DNA of 64,000 nucleotides. Source: Kangiella spongicola. Lineage in GTDB: Bacteria; Pseudomonadota; Gammaproteobacteria; Enterobacterales; Kangiellaceae. The DNA lies in assembly GCF_003194565.2 (NCBI RefSeq), contig NZ_QICH01000001.1, forward strand, positions 1,116,001-1,180,000, given 5' to 3'. The translations under genes and the position numbers were made by a program. The stretch's first letter is position 1. Every line of letters starts with the position of its first letter. Shown here in pieces: positions 40,383-50,460 of this stretch. Under the pieces are notes generated by a model. The model searched no databases and was not told the origin of the DNA. It was given only the letters and a program-made list of their open reading frames with translations.

Positions 40383-42335
40383 ATGCTAAAAAGACGTGAA
40401 GCCATTAAAGATGTCGGGCGAGAAACTTCAATGTTTTTCGTGCGCTGTGTGGTGGCTTTAGTTATTGTCGTTGGCCTTATGGGCTTCCTCATCGCGCGCG
40501 AATTCAAACTGCAAGTTATCGACCATAAAAAATACCGAACCCAGTCTGAAAATAACCGTATTCGGGTGCAACCAGTGGCGCCAGTTCGGGGGTTGATTTA
40601 CGACCAAACCGGTAAGCTGTTAGCGCAGAATCGCTCTATTTTTGCTTTGGAGATCGTGCCAGAGCAAGTGGGTGATATGGAAGATACCATTGAACGGTTA
40701 AGAGATTTCTTTCAAATCCCAGATGAGCGCATTGAGAAGTTCTTAGAGCAGGTTAAGTTTCGTCCAAAATTTAATTCCTACGCCATCAAATCCAACTTAA
40801 CGGAAGAAGAAGTTGCGATATTCTCGGCCAACCAACACTTTTTCCCAGGCGTAAGCGTTGAGGCGCGTCTTGAGCGTTATTATCCCTATGGTGCCACCTT
40901 GGTGCATGTGCTTGGACGGATGGGCGCCATCACTCAGGAAGAGTTGGTGCGAATGGATGAGAAGGATTTAGAGGCGAACCGGGAAGTGGGTGTGACTCGC
41001 CTGCGTTACGCCGCCACCAGTAAGATAGGTAAGCTTGGGCTCGAGCGTTATTATGAAGATAGGCTACATGGCGAAGTAGGCAGCGAAAAAGTTGAAACCG
41101 ACGTTCGAGGCAGAATTGTTCGCGTATTAGAGCGTGAAGAGCCACAAGCAGGACAAGATATTCATCTTTACCTTCACCTAGGTTTGCAGCAAAAGATTAC
41201 TGAGCTAATGAACGAGTTGGGCGCGCGAGGCGCAGTCGTAGCCGTCGACCCATCGACCGGTGGTGTATTAGCGATGGTCAGCCAGCCCGCCTACGATCCC
41301 AATATGTTTACTGGGGGTATCTCGAGTAAAGATTATAAAAAATTATTAACGCCTGAGCGCCCGCTCTATAACCGCGCGGTTCAGGGGACTTATCCACCAG
41401 CTTCTACTATTAAGCCACACTTAGCATTTATCGGTCTCAAGGATGGTGTCATTACACCAAATACTCGAATTGCTGATCCGGGTTGGTTTTCATTGCCGAA
41501 TAATGACCACCGCTATCGTGACTGGAAGCGATGGGGCCATGGCGCTACAGTCGATGTGATGCAGGCCATTGTCGAGTCGTGCGATACCTTCTTTTACGAT
41601 TTGTCGGTGCGTTTAGGGATTAACCGAATTCACGAGGGCATGACTCGCTTTGGCTTCGGTCAAAAAACGGGGATTGATATCGTCGAGGAAAAGATTGGTA
41701 TTATGCCGTCGCGCGAGTGGAAAAGAGCGGCTAGAGGCGAGCCTTGGTATAACGGCGATACCGTTAATATCGGCATTGGACAAGGTTTTTGGACGGTAAC
41801 GCCTCTGCAACTAGCGAACGCCACGGCGGTATTGGCGAACGATGGCATTCGCTACAATTTGCAATTGGTGAAAGAGTTTTCGCAAGACAACCGCTACCAG
41901 TCGAATACGCCGGTGATGTCTTATCACCAGATTAATACTGGCGATGGTAGCTGGCTCGATTTAGTAAAAGAAAGCATGAAAAAAGTCGCTGAGCCACCAA
42001 GGGGAACGGCGAGAAGTGCTTTTGCTGACGCTGAATATGTGGTCGCGGGTAAAACCGGTACGGCACAGGTTAAGAGTATCGCTCAGGATGAGGAGTACGA
42101 TGCCACAAAAATAGCAGAAGAATTCCATGATAATGCCCTATTTATCGGTTACGCTCCTTTTGAACAGCCGAAAATAGCCTTAGCGGTGATGATGGAAAAT
42201 GCCGGTGGTGGCGGCTCAAATGCTGCACCACTGGCTAGAGAAATCATGGATTACTACCTGCTTGAAGCGTTAAAGCCAGAGCAAAGCGATGAGCTAACCA
42301 ACGACGAGGAGAACAGTGATGGCGCTACGAACTAG
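40383..42335 (+). CDS. mrdA: penicillin-binding protein 2 (elongasome transpeptidase)
   Basis: Encodes a 650-residue class B penicillin-binding protein that cross-links peptidoglycan during cell elongation. A single membrane helix (about 22-42) is followed by the dimerisation domain and the transpeptidase domain. The active-site motifs are PASTIKP (Ser), SCDTF and KTGTAQ. The protein has the acidic C-terminal tail common in gammaproteobacteria. It overlaps mrdB, with which it forms the elongasome core. Confidence 0.96.
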   Translation: MLKRREAIKDVGRETSMFFVRCVVALVIVVGLMGFLIAREFKLQVIDHKKYRTQSENNRIRVQPVAPVRGLIYDQTGKLLAQNRSIFALEIVPEQVGDMEDTIERLRDFFQIPDERIEKFLEQVKFRPKFNSYAIKSNLTEEEVAIFSANQHFFPGVSVEARLERYYPYGATLVHVLGRMGAITQEELVRMDEKDLEANREVGVTRLRYAATSKIGKLGLERYYEDRLHGEVGSEKVETDVRGRIVRVLEREEPQAGQDIHLYLHLGLQQKITELMNELGARGAVVAVDPSTGGVLAMVSQPAYDPNMFTGGISSKDYKKLLTPERPLYNRAVQGTYPPASTIKPHLAFIGLKDGVITPNTRIADPGWFSLPNNDHRYRDWKRWGHGATVDVMQAIVESCDTFFYDLSVRLGINRIHEGMTRFGFGQKTGIDIVEEKIGIMPSREWKRAARGEPWYNGDTVNIGIGQGFWTVTPLQLANATAVLANDGIRYNLQLVKEFSQDNRYQSNTPVMSYHQINTGDGSWLDLVKESMKKVAEPPRGTARSAFADAEYVVAGKTGTAQVKSIAQDEEYDATKIAEEFHDNALFIGYAPFEQPKIALAVMMENAGGGGSNAAPLAREIMDYYLLEALKPEQSDELTNDEENSDGATN

Positions 42336-43443
42336 TGCTGCCAATACGCATAAAGCTCGTAGCAGTTTACTGTGGCGATTGCATATTGATGTGCCACTGC
42401 TGTTTGGACTTTGTGCGCTGATGGGCTTTAGTTTACTGGTGGTATATAGCGCTGGTGGCGAAAGTTTGGCGCTGGTTGAAAAGCAACTGGTTCGATTCGG
42501 CGCCGGCATGGTGGTGATGCTAATGTTGGCGCAGGTTTCGCCGAGGACGCTTAAAGAATGGGCGCCACTATTCTTTGTGGTAGGCATTGGTTTTTTGTTG
42601 GCGGTTCTCTTTTTTGGAGAGTCGAGCAAAGGGGCGCAGCGTTGGATTGATATAGGTGTTCGTTTCCAGCCTTCGGAAATTATGAAGCTGGCTGTGCCTA
42701 TTATGGTGGCGGCTTTCTTAGCGGATAAAGCGTTACCACCAAGCTTTAAGCATTTAGTCATCAGCTTAGCATTGGTGTTAACTCCTACTGTGTTGATTAT
42801 GATTCAGCCGGACTTAGGAACTTCGTTATTGATTGCTGCGTCCGGTTTCTTCGTGATCTTTTTTGCGGGACTGCGCTGGAAGTACATTGTCAGTGCGCTT
42901 GGTATCGCAGCAATTTTGGCACCGATCATGTGGTACTTCACTATGGAGGAGTATCAAAAAGGGCGCGTACTGACATTTTTAAACCCTGAAAGCGATCCAC
43001 TGGGCTCGGGTTATCATATTATCCAGTCGCAAATTGCTATCGGTTCTGGCGGACTTTATGGGAAGGGCTGGCTCAATGGAACTCAATCCCAATTAGAGTT
43101 TTTACCGGAACGTCATACCGACTTTATTTTTGCGGTTCTGGGCGAAGAGTTTGGTTTAATCGGCATTATTATTTTGCTCGCGATATATTTGTTTGTTATC
43201 TGGCGAGGGCTCTATATCAGCCTGCAAGGACAAGACAGTTTTAGTCGTTTGCTAGGCGCAGCTTTGACCCTAACCTTTTTTGTTTATTTGTTCGTAAATA
43301 TAGGGATGGTCAGTGGCTTGTTACCGGTGGTCGGGTTACCATTACCGCTGATTAGTTATGGTGGAACCTCGATTGTCACTTTGATGGCAAGCTTTGGAAT
43401 ATTGATGTCGATTCAAACTCATCGACGTCTACACTCGGCTTAA
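42319..43443 (+). CDS. mrdB: rod-shape-determining protein RodA (SEDS glycosyltransferase)
   Basis: Encodes a 374-residue ten-helix SEDS polymerase that polymerises glycan strands with PBP2. Conserved segments are QPSEIMKLAVPIMVAAFLADK, IMIQPDLGTSLLI with the catalytic Asp, FLPERHTDFIFAVLGEEFG, and GLPLPLISYGGTS. The frame includes a GTG at 42316. The ATG at 42319, 7 bases after GAGGAG, is the better start. The gene overlaps the end of mrdA by 17 bases. Confidence 0.96.
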   Translation: MALRTSAANTHKARSSLLWRLHIDVPLLFGLCALMGFSLLVVYSAGGESLALVEKQLVRFGAGMVVMLMLAQVSPRTLKEWAPLFFVVGIGFLLAVLFFGESSKGAQRWIDIGVRFQPSEIMKLAVPIMVAAFLADKALPPSFKHLVISLALVLTPTVLIMIQPDLGTSLLIAASGFFVIFFAGLRWKYIVSALGIAAILAPIMWYFTMEEYQKGRVLTFLNPESDPLGSGYHIIQSQIAIGSGGLYGKGWLNGTQSQLEFLPERHTDFIFAVLGEEFGLIGIIILLAIYLFVIWRGLYISLQGQDSFSRLLGAALTLTFFVYLFVNIGMVSGLLPVVGLPLPLISYGGTSIVTLMASFGILMSIQTHRRLHSA

Positions 43444-43524
43444 ATTTCCGCGCAATCTGCGAACAGACGCGCTGTATTTAGACGAATAATGTGTTGTTTT
43501 GGCTCTGCATTGTAGGAGAATTTA

Positions 43525-44568
43525 ATGAAAAAAATAATAGCAACAGTGTTACTGGCTTCTGGGCTTGGCCTCTGCAGTCTTGAGGCAACAGCTGGCGAAG
43601 CGCCGACTGAGCCGAAAGCCTTTGCTCAATTTATGGCAAAAGAACATGGCTTTACCGAAAGCTATATCTCAACGGTATTGGCCAAAGCTGAGAAGCGCCA
43701 AAGTATCCTTGATGCGATTAGCCGACCTGCTGAAGGGAAAGATTGGTATGAATACCGCCCGATCTTTATTCAGCAAAAGCGCATCAAACAAGGTGTAAAG
43801 TTTCTGCAAGACAATCAAGAATTGTTAAAGCGTGCGGAAGAAAAGTATCAGGTTCCTGCGGAAGTCATCACAGCCATTATTGGCGTAGAGACATATTATG
43901 GTCGCATTCAAGGTAGTTATCCTGTGCTTGATGCGATTAGCACTTTGGCCTTCCACTACCCGAAGCGTGCTAAGTTTTTTGCCGGAGAGCTAGCTGAATA
44001 CTTTGTATTGGCTCGCGAGCAAGGTTGGAAACTGGAAGAGCCGAAAGGATCTTATGCTGGAGCAATGGGCATGGGGCAGTTTATCCCGACTTCTTACCGT
44101 CACTATGCAGTGGATTTTGATGGCGATGGTAAAATCAATTTGTTCGACAACAAGGCTGACGCTATCGGTAGTGTCGCAAACTATTTCAGTGTACACGGCT
44201 GGCGCATGGGCGAGCCGGTTGCAGAGTTTGTGGATATCGACGCAAAATTGGCCAAGCAGTTCGAAAATACCAAGCTAAAACCGCAGTTTACTGTTGCTCA
44301 GCTAAAAAAAGCCGGTTTGGATTATCAAGGAAAAGCTAAAGATCAGGATATCGCGGGTGTTTACCATTATAAGCAAGAGAATCGTTACGATTACTGGTTA
44401 GGCTTCCACAACTTTTATGTCATAACACGCTATAATCGTAGCCCTATGTATGCCATGGCTGTGCATCAGTTAAGCCAAGAAATTCTTGCCGAATATGATG
44501 TTCAGCAACAAAAGGCGCAAGCAAAGAAATCGTCACCTGCAGTTAGCAAAGCTAACAATGAATCATAG
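43525..44568 (+). CDS. mltB: membrane-bound lytic murein transglycosylase B
   Basis: Encodes 347 residues that cleave peptidoglycan between MurNAc and GlcNAc. A signal peptide (about 1-23) has no lipobox, so the product is probably soluble in the periplasm. The family motifs are VPAEVITAIIGVETYYGRIQG with the catalytic Glu, GMGQFIPTSYRHYAVDFDGDG, and the EF-hand-like Asp-rich segment that binds calcium in MltB. It lies between mrdB and rlpA. Regulation is likely shared with the elongasome genes. Confidence 0.93.
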   Translation: MKKIIATVLLASGLGLCSLEATAGEAPTEPKAFAQFMAKEHGFTESYISTVLAKAEKRQSILDAISRPAEGKDWYEYRPIFIQQKRIKQGVKFLQDNQELLKRAEEKYQVPAEVITAIIGVETYYGRIQGSYPVLDAISTLAFHYPKRAKFFAGELAEYFVLAREQGWKLEEPKGSYAGAMGMGQFIPTSYRHYAVDFDGDGKINLFDNKADAIGSVANYFSVHGWRMGEPVAEFVDIDAKLAKQFENTKLKPQFTVAQLKKAGLDYQGKAKDQDIAGVYHYKQENRYDYWLGFHNFYVITRYNRSPMYAMAVHQLSQEILAEYDVQQQKAQAKKSSPAVSKANNES

Positions 44569-44586
44569 CCGTTAGAGTAACTAGAT

Positions 44587-45477
44587 ATGATATTGAAGCG
44601 AAGTGTTCAGTTAGTGAGTTTGATCGGCGCTTTGAGCGTTTTAAGTGCCTGTACCACTACAAGTGGTGGTGCAAGTGCTGAAGATGATGCACCGGCTTAC
44701 GGTAGCGCAGCCGATCGTAAGATTCCAGATTATGCACCAGACGGAACGGCGAGTTCGTTTGAAGATGGTCCAATCGAAGAGCCAACGCCAAGGGTGGAAG
44801 AAAAAAGCCCTTTCGGTAACCCGCCTTATTATGAAGTTGATGGCGTGGTGTACCACGTGCTGTCGAGCGGTTCTGGCTATTCGGAAACCGGTATTGCGAG
44901 TTGGTATGGTCAAAAGTTTCATGGCCGCAGAACCTCGTCGGGCGAAGTGTATGATATGTATCAATACACTGCTGCTCACAAAACCTTGCCGCTACCCAGT
45001 TATGCGCGAGTAACTAATATTGATACTGGCGATTCTGTGATAGTGAAAATTAATGACCGTGGTCCTTTTGTTAAAAATCGCATTATCGATTTGTCCTATG
45101 CGGCAGCTAAAAAGCTAGGCTACGATCACCACGGCACGGCCCGCGTGGAAGTAACAGTGTTGGCTTCGCCTGGTGGCCCACAAAAAGCAGTCAACCCCGA
45201 TGGTGAATTAGAAATTCCACCGATGGAACAGCAGCATGATAACGCCAAGTTGTTTGTTCAGGTGGGTGCTTTTTCTGATGAAATGCGTGCCGATACTTTA
45301 GCCTCGCGTTTGCGTGAATATTTTAAACAGCCGATCAGCCTGACGCCCGTTAATGTAAACGGCCAGAAGTTGCACCGAGTGCGCATTGGCCCGCTGGATG
45401 ATGCGCGTGCAGCGGAAGCGATTTTATCGCAGTTAAAGCAATATAGTTTTGGTACACCTCGAGTCGTGACTGATTAA
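44587..45477 (+). CDS. rlpA: septal-ring lytic transglycosylase RlpA lipoprotein
   Basis: Encodes 296 residues. The lipoprotein signal ends at LSAC. A double-psi beta-barrel (about 98-195) has GIASWYGQKFHGRRTSSGEVYDM and VKINDRGPFVKNRIIDLS. A C-terminal SPOR domain (about 218-294) binds denuded glycan at the septum. RlpA cleaves such naked glycan in Pseudomonas. It sits between mltB and dacA, in the usual order. Confidence 0.94.
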   Translation: MILKRSVQLVSLIGALSVLSACTTTSGGASAEDDAPAYGSAADRKIPDYAPDGTASSFEDGPIEEPTPRVEEKSPFGNPPYYEVDGVVYHVLSSGSGYSETGIASWYGQKFHGRRTSSGEVYDMYQYTAAHKTLPLPSYARVTNIDTGDSVIVKINDRGPFVKNRIIDLSYAAAKKLGYDHHGTARVEVTVLASPGGPQKAVNPDGELEIPPMEQQHDNAKLFVQVGAFSDEMRADTLASRLREYFKQPISLTPVNVNGQKLHRVRIGPLDDARAAEAILSQLKQYSFGTPRVVTD

Positions 45478-45528
45478 TAAGTCACTGATTAATAATTAAA
45501 TTTTAGTTAAGTAGATAGTGTAGAAGCA

Positions 45529-46695
45529 ATGATGAAACGTAATTATTCAGTCCTGTTAGTAATCGTGGGAGTTGCCCTTTGGGTCGCTTCGAATGTGGCC
45601 AATGCTATTCAACCTAGAAAGCCTAACGTGGCTGCCAGTTCTTGGATCCTGATGGATTATGAAACAGGTAACGTGATCATGGAAGAAGCAGCGGATGAGC
45701 CTTTGCCGCCAGCCAGTTTGACCAAAATGATGACCAGTTACATTATTGCGGATCAGTTACATAAGGGAAATATTAGCCTAGAAGATCAGGTACTCATCAG
45801 TAAAAATGCTTGGGCGCAAAATCCCAAATTGCGTGGTGGCTCGCTGATGTTTGTTGAAGTCAACAAATACGTGAGCGTGGATGACCTACACCGCGGAATC
45901 GTAGTGCAGTCGGGTAACGACGCGAGTATTGCCATGGCCGAGCATATTGCGGGTAGCGAAGAAGCGTTTGCCGATCTGATGAACCAATATGCAAAGCGTT
46001 TGGGCATGAACAGTACGCACTTTATGAACAGCACGGGTTTGCCGGATGAGAACCATATCTCAACTGCCCGTGACCTGGCTAAATTGGCGCGTGCTTTAAT
46101 CGCCGACTTCCCGGAAGATTACAGCCTATACGCTGAGCGTGAATTTACTTATAACGGCATTACGCAAAAAAACCGCAACGAATTGTTGGGCGATACAACG
46201 TTGGGCGTCGACGGTATTAAAACGGGGCACACTGAAGCGGCCGGTTACTGCTTAGTGTCATCAGCGGAAAAGCAAGGGATGCGTTTAATTTCGGTGGTGC
46301 TGGGTGCTGACAGTATGGGCGCTCGAGCTAGCGAGAGTCGTAAACTTCTCAACTTCGGCTTCCGTTTTTATACCAACGTTAAAGCCTTTGCCGGCGGTAA
46401 AGCATTAAACCAAGCTCAGGTTTGGAAAGGTGAGGAAGAGAAAGTAGGCGTTGGTTTAGCTCAGGACGCAGTGTTAACGGTTCTGAAAAGTGAAAAAGAT
46501 GAGCTGAAAGCGAATTACAAATTAAACGGAAAGCTTATGGCTCCTATTAAAAAAGGCCAAGTGGTCGGTGAAGTATATTTTAATATGGGCGATAAGGTCG
46601 TTAAACGTTTGCCGATGGTAGCGCTGGATAATGTCGAAGAAGCGGGATTCTTTGGACGTATGTGGGATTCGATGGCGCTATGGTTTGAAGACTAA
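45529..46695 (+). CDS. dacA: D-alanyl-D-alanine carboxypeptidase (PBP5/6 type)
   Basis: Encodes a 388-residue low-molecular-weight penicillin-binding protein that trims pentapeptides. A signal peptide (about 1-25) is followed by the peptidase domain with SxxK (PASLTKMM), SxN (VQSGNDAS) and KTG (GIKTGHTEAAG). A beta-rich PBP5 C-terminal domain and an amphipathic membrane-anchoring helix (FFGRMWDSMALWFED) end the protein. The ribosome-binding site is weak, and the ATG at 45532 is an equally possible start. Confidence 0.95.
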   Translation: MMKRNYSVLLVIVGVALWVASNVANAIQPRKPNVAASSWILMDYETGNVIMEEAADEPLPPASLTKMMTSYIIADQLHKGNISLEDQVLISKNAWAQNPKLRGGSLMFVEVNKYVSVDDLHRGIVVQSGNDASIAMAEHIAGSEEAFADLMNQYAKRLGMNSTHFMNSTGLPDENHISTARDLAKLARALIADFPEDYSLYAEREFTYNGITQKNRNELLGDTTLGVDGIKTGHTEAAGYCLVSSAEKQGMRLISVVLGADSMGARASESRKLLNFGFRFYTNVKAFAGGKALNQAQVWKGEEEKVGVGLAQDAVLTVLKSEKDELKANYKLNGKLMAPIKKGQVVGEVYFNMGDKVVKRLPMVALDNVEEAGFFGRMWDSMALWFED

Positions 46696-46749
46696 CACCG
46701 TGTCGATCCTAAGATCACGGTATATAACTAATTGAAATAAGTTGAGTGT

Positions 46750-47637
46750 ATGTCTATAGCCTATTTAAATGGTGAGTTTCTTAACTTAGAACAAGCAACA
46801 GTCCCGGTCTTAGATCGGGGCTTTTTGTTTGGCGATGGGGTTTATGAGGTGATACCAGTTTATGCTGGGAAGCCTTTCCGATTCTCCAATCATATCAATC
46901 GCTTACATAAAAGCTTGGACGCAATATTAATGTCCTTCGAGCAAACTGAGCAGGCTTGGTTAAAGATTTGCCAAGAATTAATCGAGCGTAATGATTTCGA
47001 TAATGCTTCAATATATCTGCAGGTCACTCGGGGGAGCTATATAAACCGCCACCACGATATTCCAGAGCTGGATAAACCGACGGTTATGGCCATGATATCG
47101 CCGCTTCCACCGGTACAAAAAGACTGGCAAGTAGCTGATATTAAATGTTATTCCGTTATTACCGAAGAAGATATTCGGTGGCAGCGCTGCGACATTAAAG
47201 CGATTACGTTATTGGCAAACTGCATGCTCAAGCAAAAAGCGCTTGAATCTGGCGCTGATGACACCATATTAGTGCGCAATGGTGAGGCGAACGAGGCAAC
47301 ATCGAGCAATCTTTTTATCGTGCGTGATGGAGTGATGATTACGCCACCGTTAAGTGAACAGTTGTTAGCAGGCGTCACGCGGGAGTTTATTTTGGCTTTA
47401 GCCCGCAAAAACGGTATTCGCTATGAAGAACGCCCAATCCCTGAGCATGAGCTAGAATTGGCCGATGAAATATGGCTTTCAAGTTCGACCAAAGAAATCC
47501 GCCCAGTGGTTAAAGTAAATGGTGTTATAATTGGCGATGGCGTTGCAGGCCCTGTCTGGCGTCGAATGTATGTCTATTATCAACAGCTGAAAGAGCAGTT
47601 ATATCAAGGTGAAATAAGTGGTGAGGTTAAGTTATGA
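46750..47637 (+). CDS. dat: D-amino-acid transaminase (class IV aminotransferase)
   Basis: Encodes 295 residues of a fold-type IV PLP enzyme. AYLNGEFL, VLDRGFLFGDGVYEVIPVYAG, RWQRCDIKAITLLANCMLKQ with the PLP lysine, and NEATSSNLFIV are typical of D-alanine transaminases, which feed D-Ala and D-Glu to peptidoglycan. A branched-chain specificity is less likely. The gene lies between dacA and ybeD and overlaps ybeD by 4 bases, so it is firmly part of this cell-wall/lipoate operon. E. coli has no such gene here. Confidence 0.87.
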   Translation: MSIAYLNGEFLNLEQATVPVLDRGFLFGDGVYEVIPVYAGKPFRFSNHINRLHKSLDAILMSFEQTEQAWLKICQELIERNDFDNASIYLQVTRGSYINRHHDIPELDKPTVMAMISPLPPVQKDWQVADIKCYSVITEEDIRWQRCDIKAITLLANCMLKQKALESGADDTILVRNGEANEATSSNLFIVRDGVMITPPLSEQLLAGVTREFILALARKNGIRYEERPIPEHELELADEIWLSSSTKEIRPVVKVNGVIIGDGVAGPVWRRMYVYYQQLKEQLYQGEISGEVKL

Positions 47638-47900
47638 CACAGTATGATCGTGACCAAGTGTGGGAATTTCCGTGCGAAATTTGTTTTAAAGTCATGGCGA
47701 TCCACCGTGAAGGAATTGATATGGAAGTGGCCCAAGTCGTTAACCGTCATGCGCCAAACGATTACTCACCAACCTCGAAGCTGAGTCGAGACGGGAACTA
47801 TGTATCCTTGTCTTTCACTGTAACGGTAGAAACACGTGAGCAGGTCGACGCTATGTACAAAGAAGTGCATACCGTTGATGGCGTGAAAATGACTTTATAG
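47634..47900 (+). CDS. ybeD: DUF493-family protein YbeD
   Basis: Encodes 88 residues of the small YbeD/DUF493 family, an ACT-like fold often found with lipB. WEFPCEICFKVMAIHREG and SKLSRDGNYVSLSFTVTVETREQVDAMYKE are conserved. Its role is not established; position suggests a link to lipoate metabolism. It starts inside the dat stop (ATGACA overlap) and precedes lipB by 24 bases. Confidence 0.9.
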   Translation: MTQYDRDQVWEFPCEICFKVMAIHREGIDMEVAQVVNRHAPNDYSPTSKLSRDGNYVSLSFTVTVETREQVDAMYKEVHTVDGVKMTL

Positions 47901-47924
47901 CAGCCAACATTAAGCAGATTAAGT

Positions 47925-48578
47925 ATGAGTAGTGACAACACGGTTATCATTCGTGAGCTAGGCCATCAAAGTTATGTGCCTGTGTGGCGACGGATGCAGC
48001 GTTTTACGGATGAAAGGGATGACAACACAACCGATGAAATCTGGTTAGTTGAGCATGATCCTGTGTTTACCCAAGGGCAAGCAGGCAAGCCTGAACATTT
48101 ATTGTTTACGGGTGATATCCCTGTGGTGCAGGTCGATCGTGGTGGCCAAGTCACCTATCATGGTCCCGGCCAGCTGGTGGGGTACTTTATGATTGACTTG
48201 CGACGCAAGGGAATGGGGCCGCGAGATTTGGTCTCAGCGATTGAAGATGCGGTGGTGGATACCCTGGGTTTATACGGTATAGAGGCCTATCCGCGCTCTG
48301 ATGCGCCGGGTGTTTATACCGATGATGCTAAAATTTGCTCGCTGGGTTTAAGAATTCGTAAGGGTAAGTCGTTTCATGGCTTGGCTTTGAATGTTAATAT
48401 GGATCTTGAGCCGTTTGCACGGATTAACCCTTGTGGATATCAAGGGATGGCGATGACACACGTCGCTGAGCGTGGTGGTCCCGAGACTCTGGAAAGAATT
48501 CAGCCAGATTTAGTGGATCAATTATGCAACAAATTAGGCTATAATAGCCGTCTTGAAATGAAGGGCCTACCTGAGTAA
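47925..48578 (+). CDS. lipB: lipoyl(octanoyl) transferase LipB
   Basis: Encodes 217 residues that move octanoyl groups from acyl carrier protein to lipoyl domains. [22 protein letters not shown] carries the substrate-binding motif, [17 protein letters not shown] the catalytic lysine region, and [10 protein letters not shown] the catalytic cysteine. Length is standard. It is cotranscribed with lipA, 24 bases downstream. Confidence 0.96.
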   Translation: MSSDNTVIIRELGHQSYVPVWRRMQRFTDERDDNTTDEIWLVEHDPVFTQGQAGKPEHLLFTGDIPVVQVDRGGQVTYHGPGQLVGYFMIDLRRKGMGPRDLVSAIEDAVVDTLGLYGIEAYPRSDAPGVYTDDAKICSLGLRIRKGKSFHGLALNVNMDLEPFARINPCGYQGMAMTHVAERGGPETLERIQPDLVDQLCNKLGYNSRLEMKGLPE

Positions 48579-48602
48579 TTGGGTAAGGTTTAAGTACTGT
48601 TT

Positions 48603-49601
48603 ATGTCAAAACCTGAGTCTGTTGCACAAACAGCGCCTCGTGAGAAGAAAGTTACGGGCAAAGTCGTACCGGGTCACAAAATGCGCGCCGAAGAGAAAAT
48701 GGCACGTATTCCTGTAAAAATTATGCCAACTGAAGAGATGCCGCGTAAGCCGGACTGGATCCGTGTGCGCCTTCCGAATGGCAACCAAATCACCAAGATT
48801 AAAGACATGTTACGCAACAAAAAGCTTCACACTGTGTGTGAAGAAGCTTCTTGCCCTAACTTGCCTGAGTGTTTTGGTCACGGTACCGCAACCTTTATGA
48901 TTATGGGTGATATCTGTACCCGTCGCTGTCCTTTCTGTGATGTAGCACATGGTCGTCCGTTGCCGCTTGATCCAGAAGAGCCAAAGCATTTGGCAGACTC
49001 GGTAAAGTCGATGAAACTAAATTACGTGGTCATTACTTCGGTCGACCGCGATGATTTACGCGACGGTGGTGCTGCTCATATCACTGAATGTGTTCGAGTG
49101 GCAAAAGAAGAAAACCCTGAGCTTAAAGTTGAAGTCTTGGTGCCAGATTTCCGTGGTCGCATGGAAGTGGCATTGGATAAGATGGCCGATGGCTTACCGG
49201 ATGTTTTTAACCACAACCTTGAGACTGTGCCACGCTTATATAAGCAAGCACGTCCTGGGGCGGACTATCAATGGTCGCTTGATTTACTGAAAAAGTTTAA
49301 AGAGCGCTATCCAGGTATTCCAACCAAGTCAGGCTTAATGATCGGTCTGGGTGAAACCAACGAAGAAATTATCGAAGTGTTAAAAGACCTTCGAGCGCAT
49401 GGCGTCGATATGTTGACTATGGGTCAGTATTTACAACCAAGTAAATACCATCACCCAGTGAAACGCTTTATGCCACCGCATGAGTTTGATGAGTTAGGTA
49501 AGATTGCAGAAGATATGGGCTTTACTAACGTGGCTAGCGGACCAATGGTGAGATCCTCGTATCATGCAGATCAGCAAGCTGCGGGTAAAAAAGTCAGCTA
49601 A
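48603..49601 (+). CDS. lipA: lipoyl synthase LipA
   Basis: Encodes a 332-residue radical-SAM enzyme that inserts two sulfurs into octanoyl groups. The auxiliary cluster cysteines are in [12 protein letters not shown], and the radical-SAM cluster is CTRRCPFCD. The C-terminal RSSYHADQQ segment with the conserved serine is present. The N-terminal about 40 residues are basic and not conserved, as is common. It is the last gene of the cluster; I see only a weak hairpin after it. Confidence 0.96.
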   Translation: MSKPESVAQTAPREKKVTGKVVPGHKMRAEEKMARIPVKIMPTEEMPRKPDWIRVRLPNGNQITKIKDMLRNKKLHTVCEEASCPNLPECFGHGTATFMIMGDICTRRCPFCDVAHGRPLPLDPEEPKHLADSVKSMKLNYVVITSVDRDDLRDGGAAHITECVRVAKEENPELKVEVLVPDFRGRMEVALDKMADGLPDVFNHNLETVPRLYKQARPGADYQWSLDLLKKFKERYPGIPTKSGLMIGLGETNEEIIEVLKDLRAHGVDMLTMGQYLQPSKYHHPVKRFMPPHEFDELGKIAEDMGFTNVASGPMVRSSYHADQQAAGKKVS

Positions 49602-49942
49602 AAGCCCGCTTTTTGTAAGTTATGCGGATTTAAAAATTTTGCTTTTCGAAGCAAGCATCTCAAGCTTGTTATTCTGATGTGAGACTGAAGGGTAACCTTA
49701 GGTCTCCATCAAGAGCTTTAAAACAAGCTTGCTCAAGTGTTTTTAAGACTGGGGTTGTAATTAATTCTATGATCCCCATGTTTATTTCTAGCATTAGGCT
49801 AATCACAATTTAATACTCTGTATAAGAGTTTCCCTGTTGAATCTTAGACTTCATATTCTTTTATCTCCCAGAGTGTAGTTCCCGTACTCCAGCGGATGCA
49901 TGCCGTTTGAGTAAAATTTTGTAAAAAGTAAGAGAGTAATTT
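49602..49942. other. 341-base intergenic region between lipA and slyD
   Basis: I find no open frame with a ribosome-binding site, no RNA gene and no strong terminator. It presumably contains the slyD promoter, which I could not place with confidence. Confidence 0.5.
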
Positions 49943-50425
49943 ATGCAAATTGAAGAAAATAAAGTCGTTAAGATCGAATACACAGTGAAAACAGAAGAGG
50001 GTGTATTAGTCGATACATCGGAAGGCAACGAGCCTTTAGCTTACTTACACGGTCACAAGAACATTATTCCAGGATTAGAGAATGCTCTAGTCGGTAAAGC
50101 TGTTGATGATGAGTTGTCTGTAACTGTAACTCCAGAAGAAGCATACGGCGAGCGCCACGAGCAACTAATCAAAGAAGTTCCAATGCAAGCATTCCAAGGC
50201 GTTGATAAAGTCGAGCCAGGTATGCAGTTCAATGCTGAATCGCCACAAGGTCCGCAGCTAATTACTGTAACTAAAGTTGACGGTGATACGGTAACTGTAG
50301 ACGGTAACCACCCACTAGCGGGCGTTACTTTAAACTTTGACGTAAAGGTTGTTGAAGTACGTGAACCAAGCGAAGAAGAACTGTCCCACGGACACGTTCA
50401 TGGCGCTGGCGGTCACGAGCACTAG
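49943..50425 (+). CDS. slyD: FKBP-type peptidyl-prolyl isomerase SlyD-like
   Basis: Encodes 160 residues. The FKBP domain (about 1-70 and 120-145) encloses an inserted chaperone flap (about 70-120). YTVKTEEGVLVDTSEG, LAYLHGHKNIIPGLENALVG and HPLAGVTLNFDV are the landmarks. The His-rich nickel-binding tail is short (HGHVHGAGGHEH) compared with the long tail of E. coli SlyD. Strong terminator after the stop; expressed alone. Confidence 0.93.
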   Translation: MQIEENKVVKIEYTVKTEEGVLVDTSEGNEPLAYLHGHKNIIPGLENALVGKAVDDELSVTVTPEEAYGERHEQLIKEVPMQAFQGVDKVEPGMQFNAESPQGPQLITVTKVDGDTVTVDGNHPLAGVTLNFDVKVVEVREPSEEELSHGHVHGAGGHEH

Positions 50426-50430
50426 TTACT

Positions 50431-50460
50431 AAAAAGGCTTTCTTCGGAAGGCCTTTTTTT
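50431..50460 (+). terminator. Rho-independent terminator after slyD
   Basis: AAAAAGGCTTTC-TTCG-GAAGGCC and a run of T: an 8-bp stem with one wobble pair, capped by TTCG. Confidence 0.9.
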
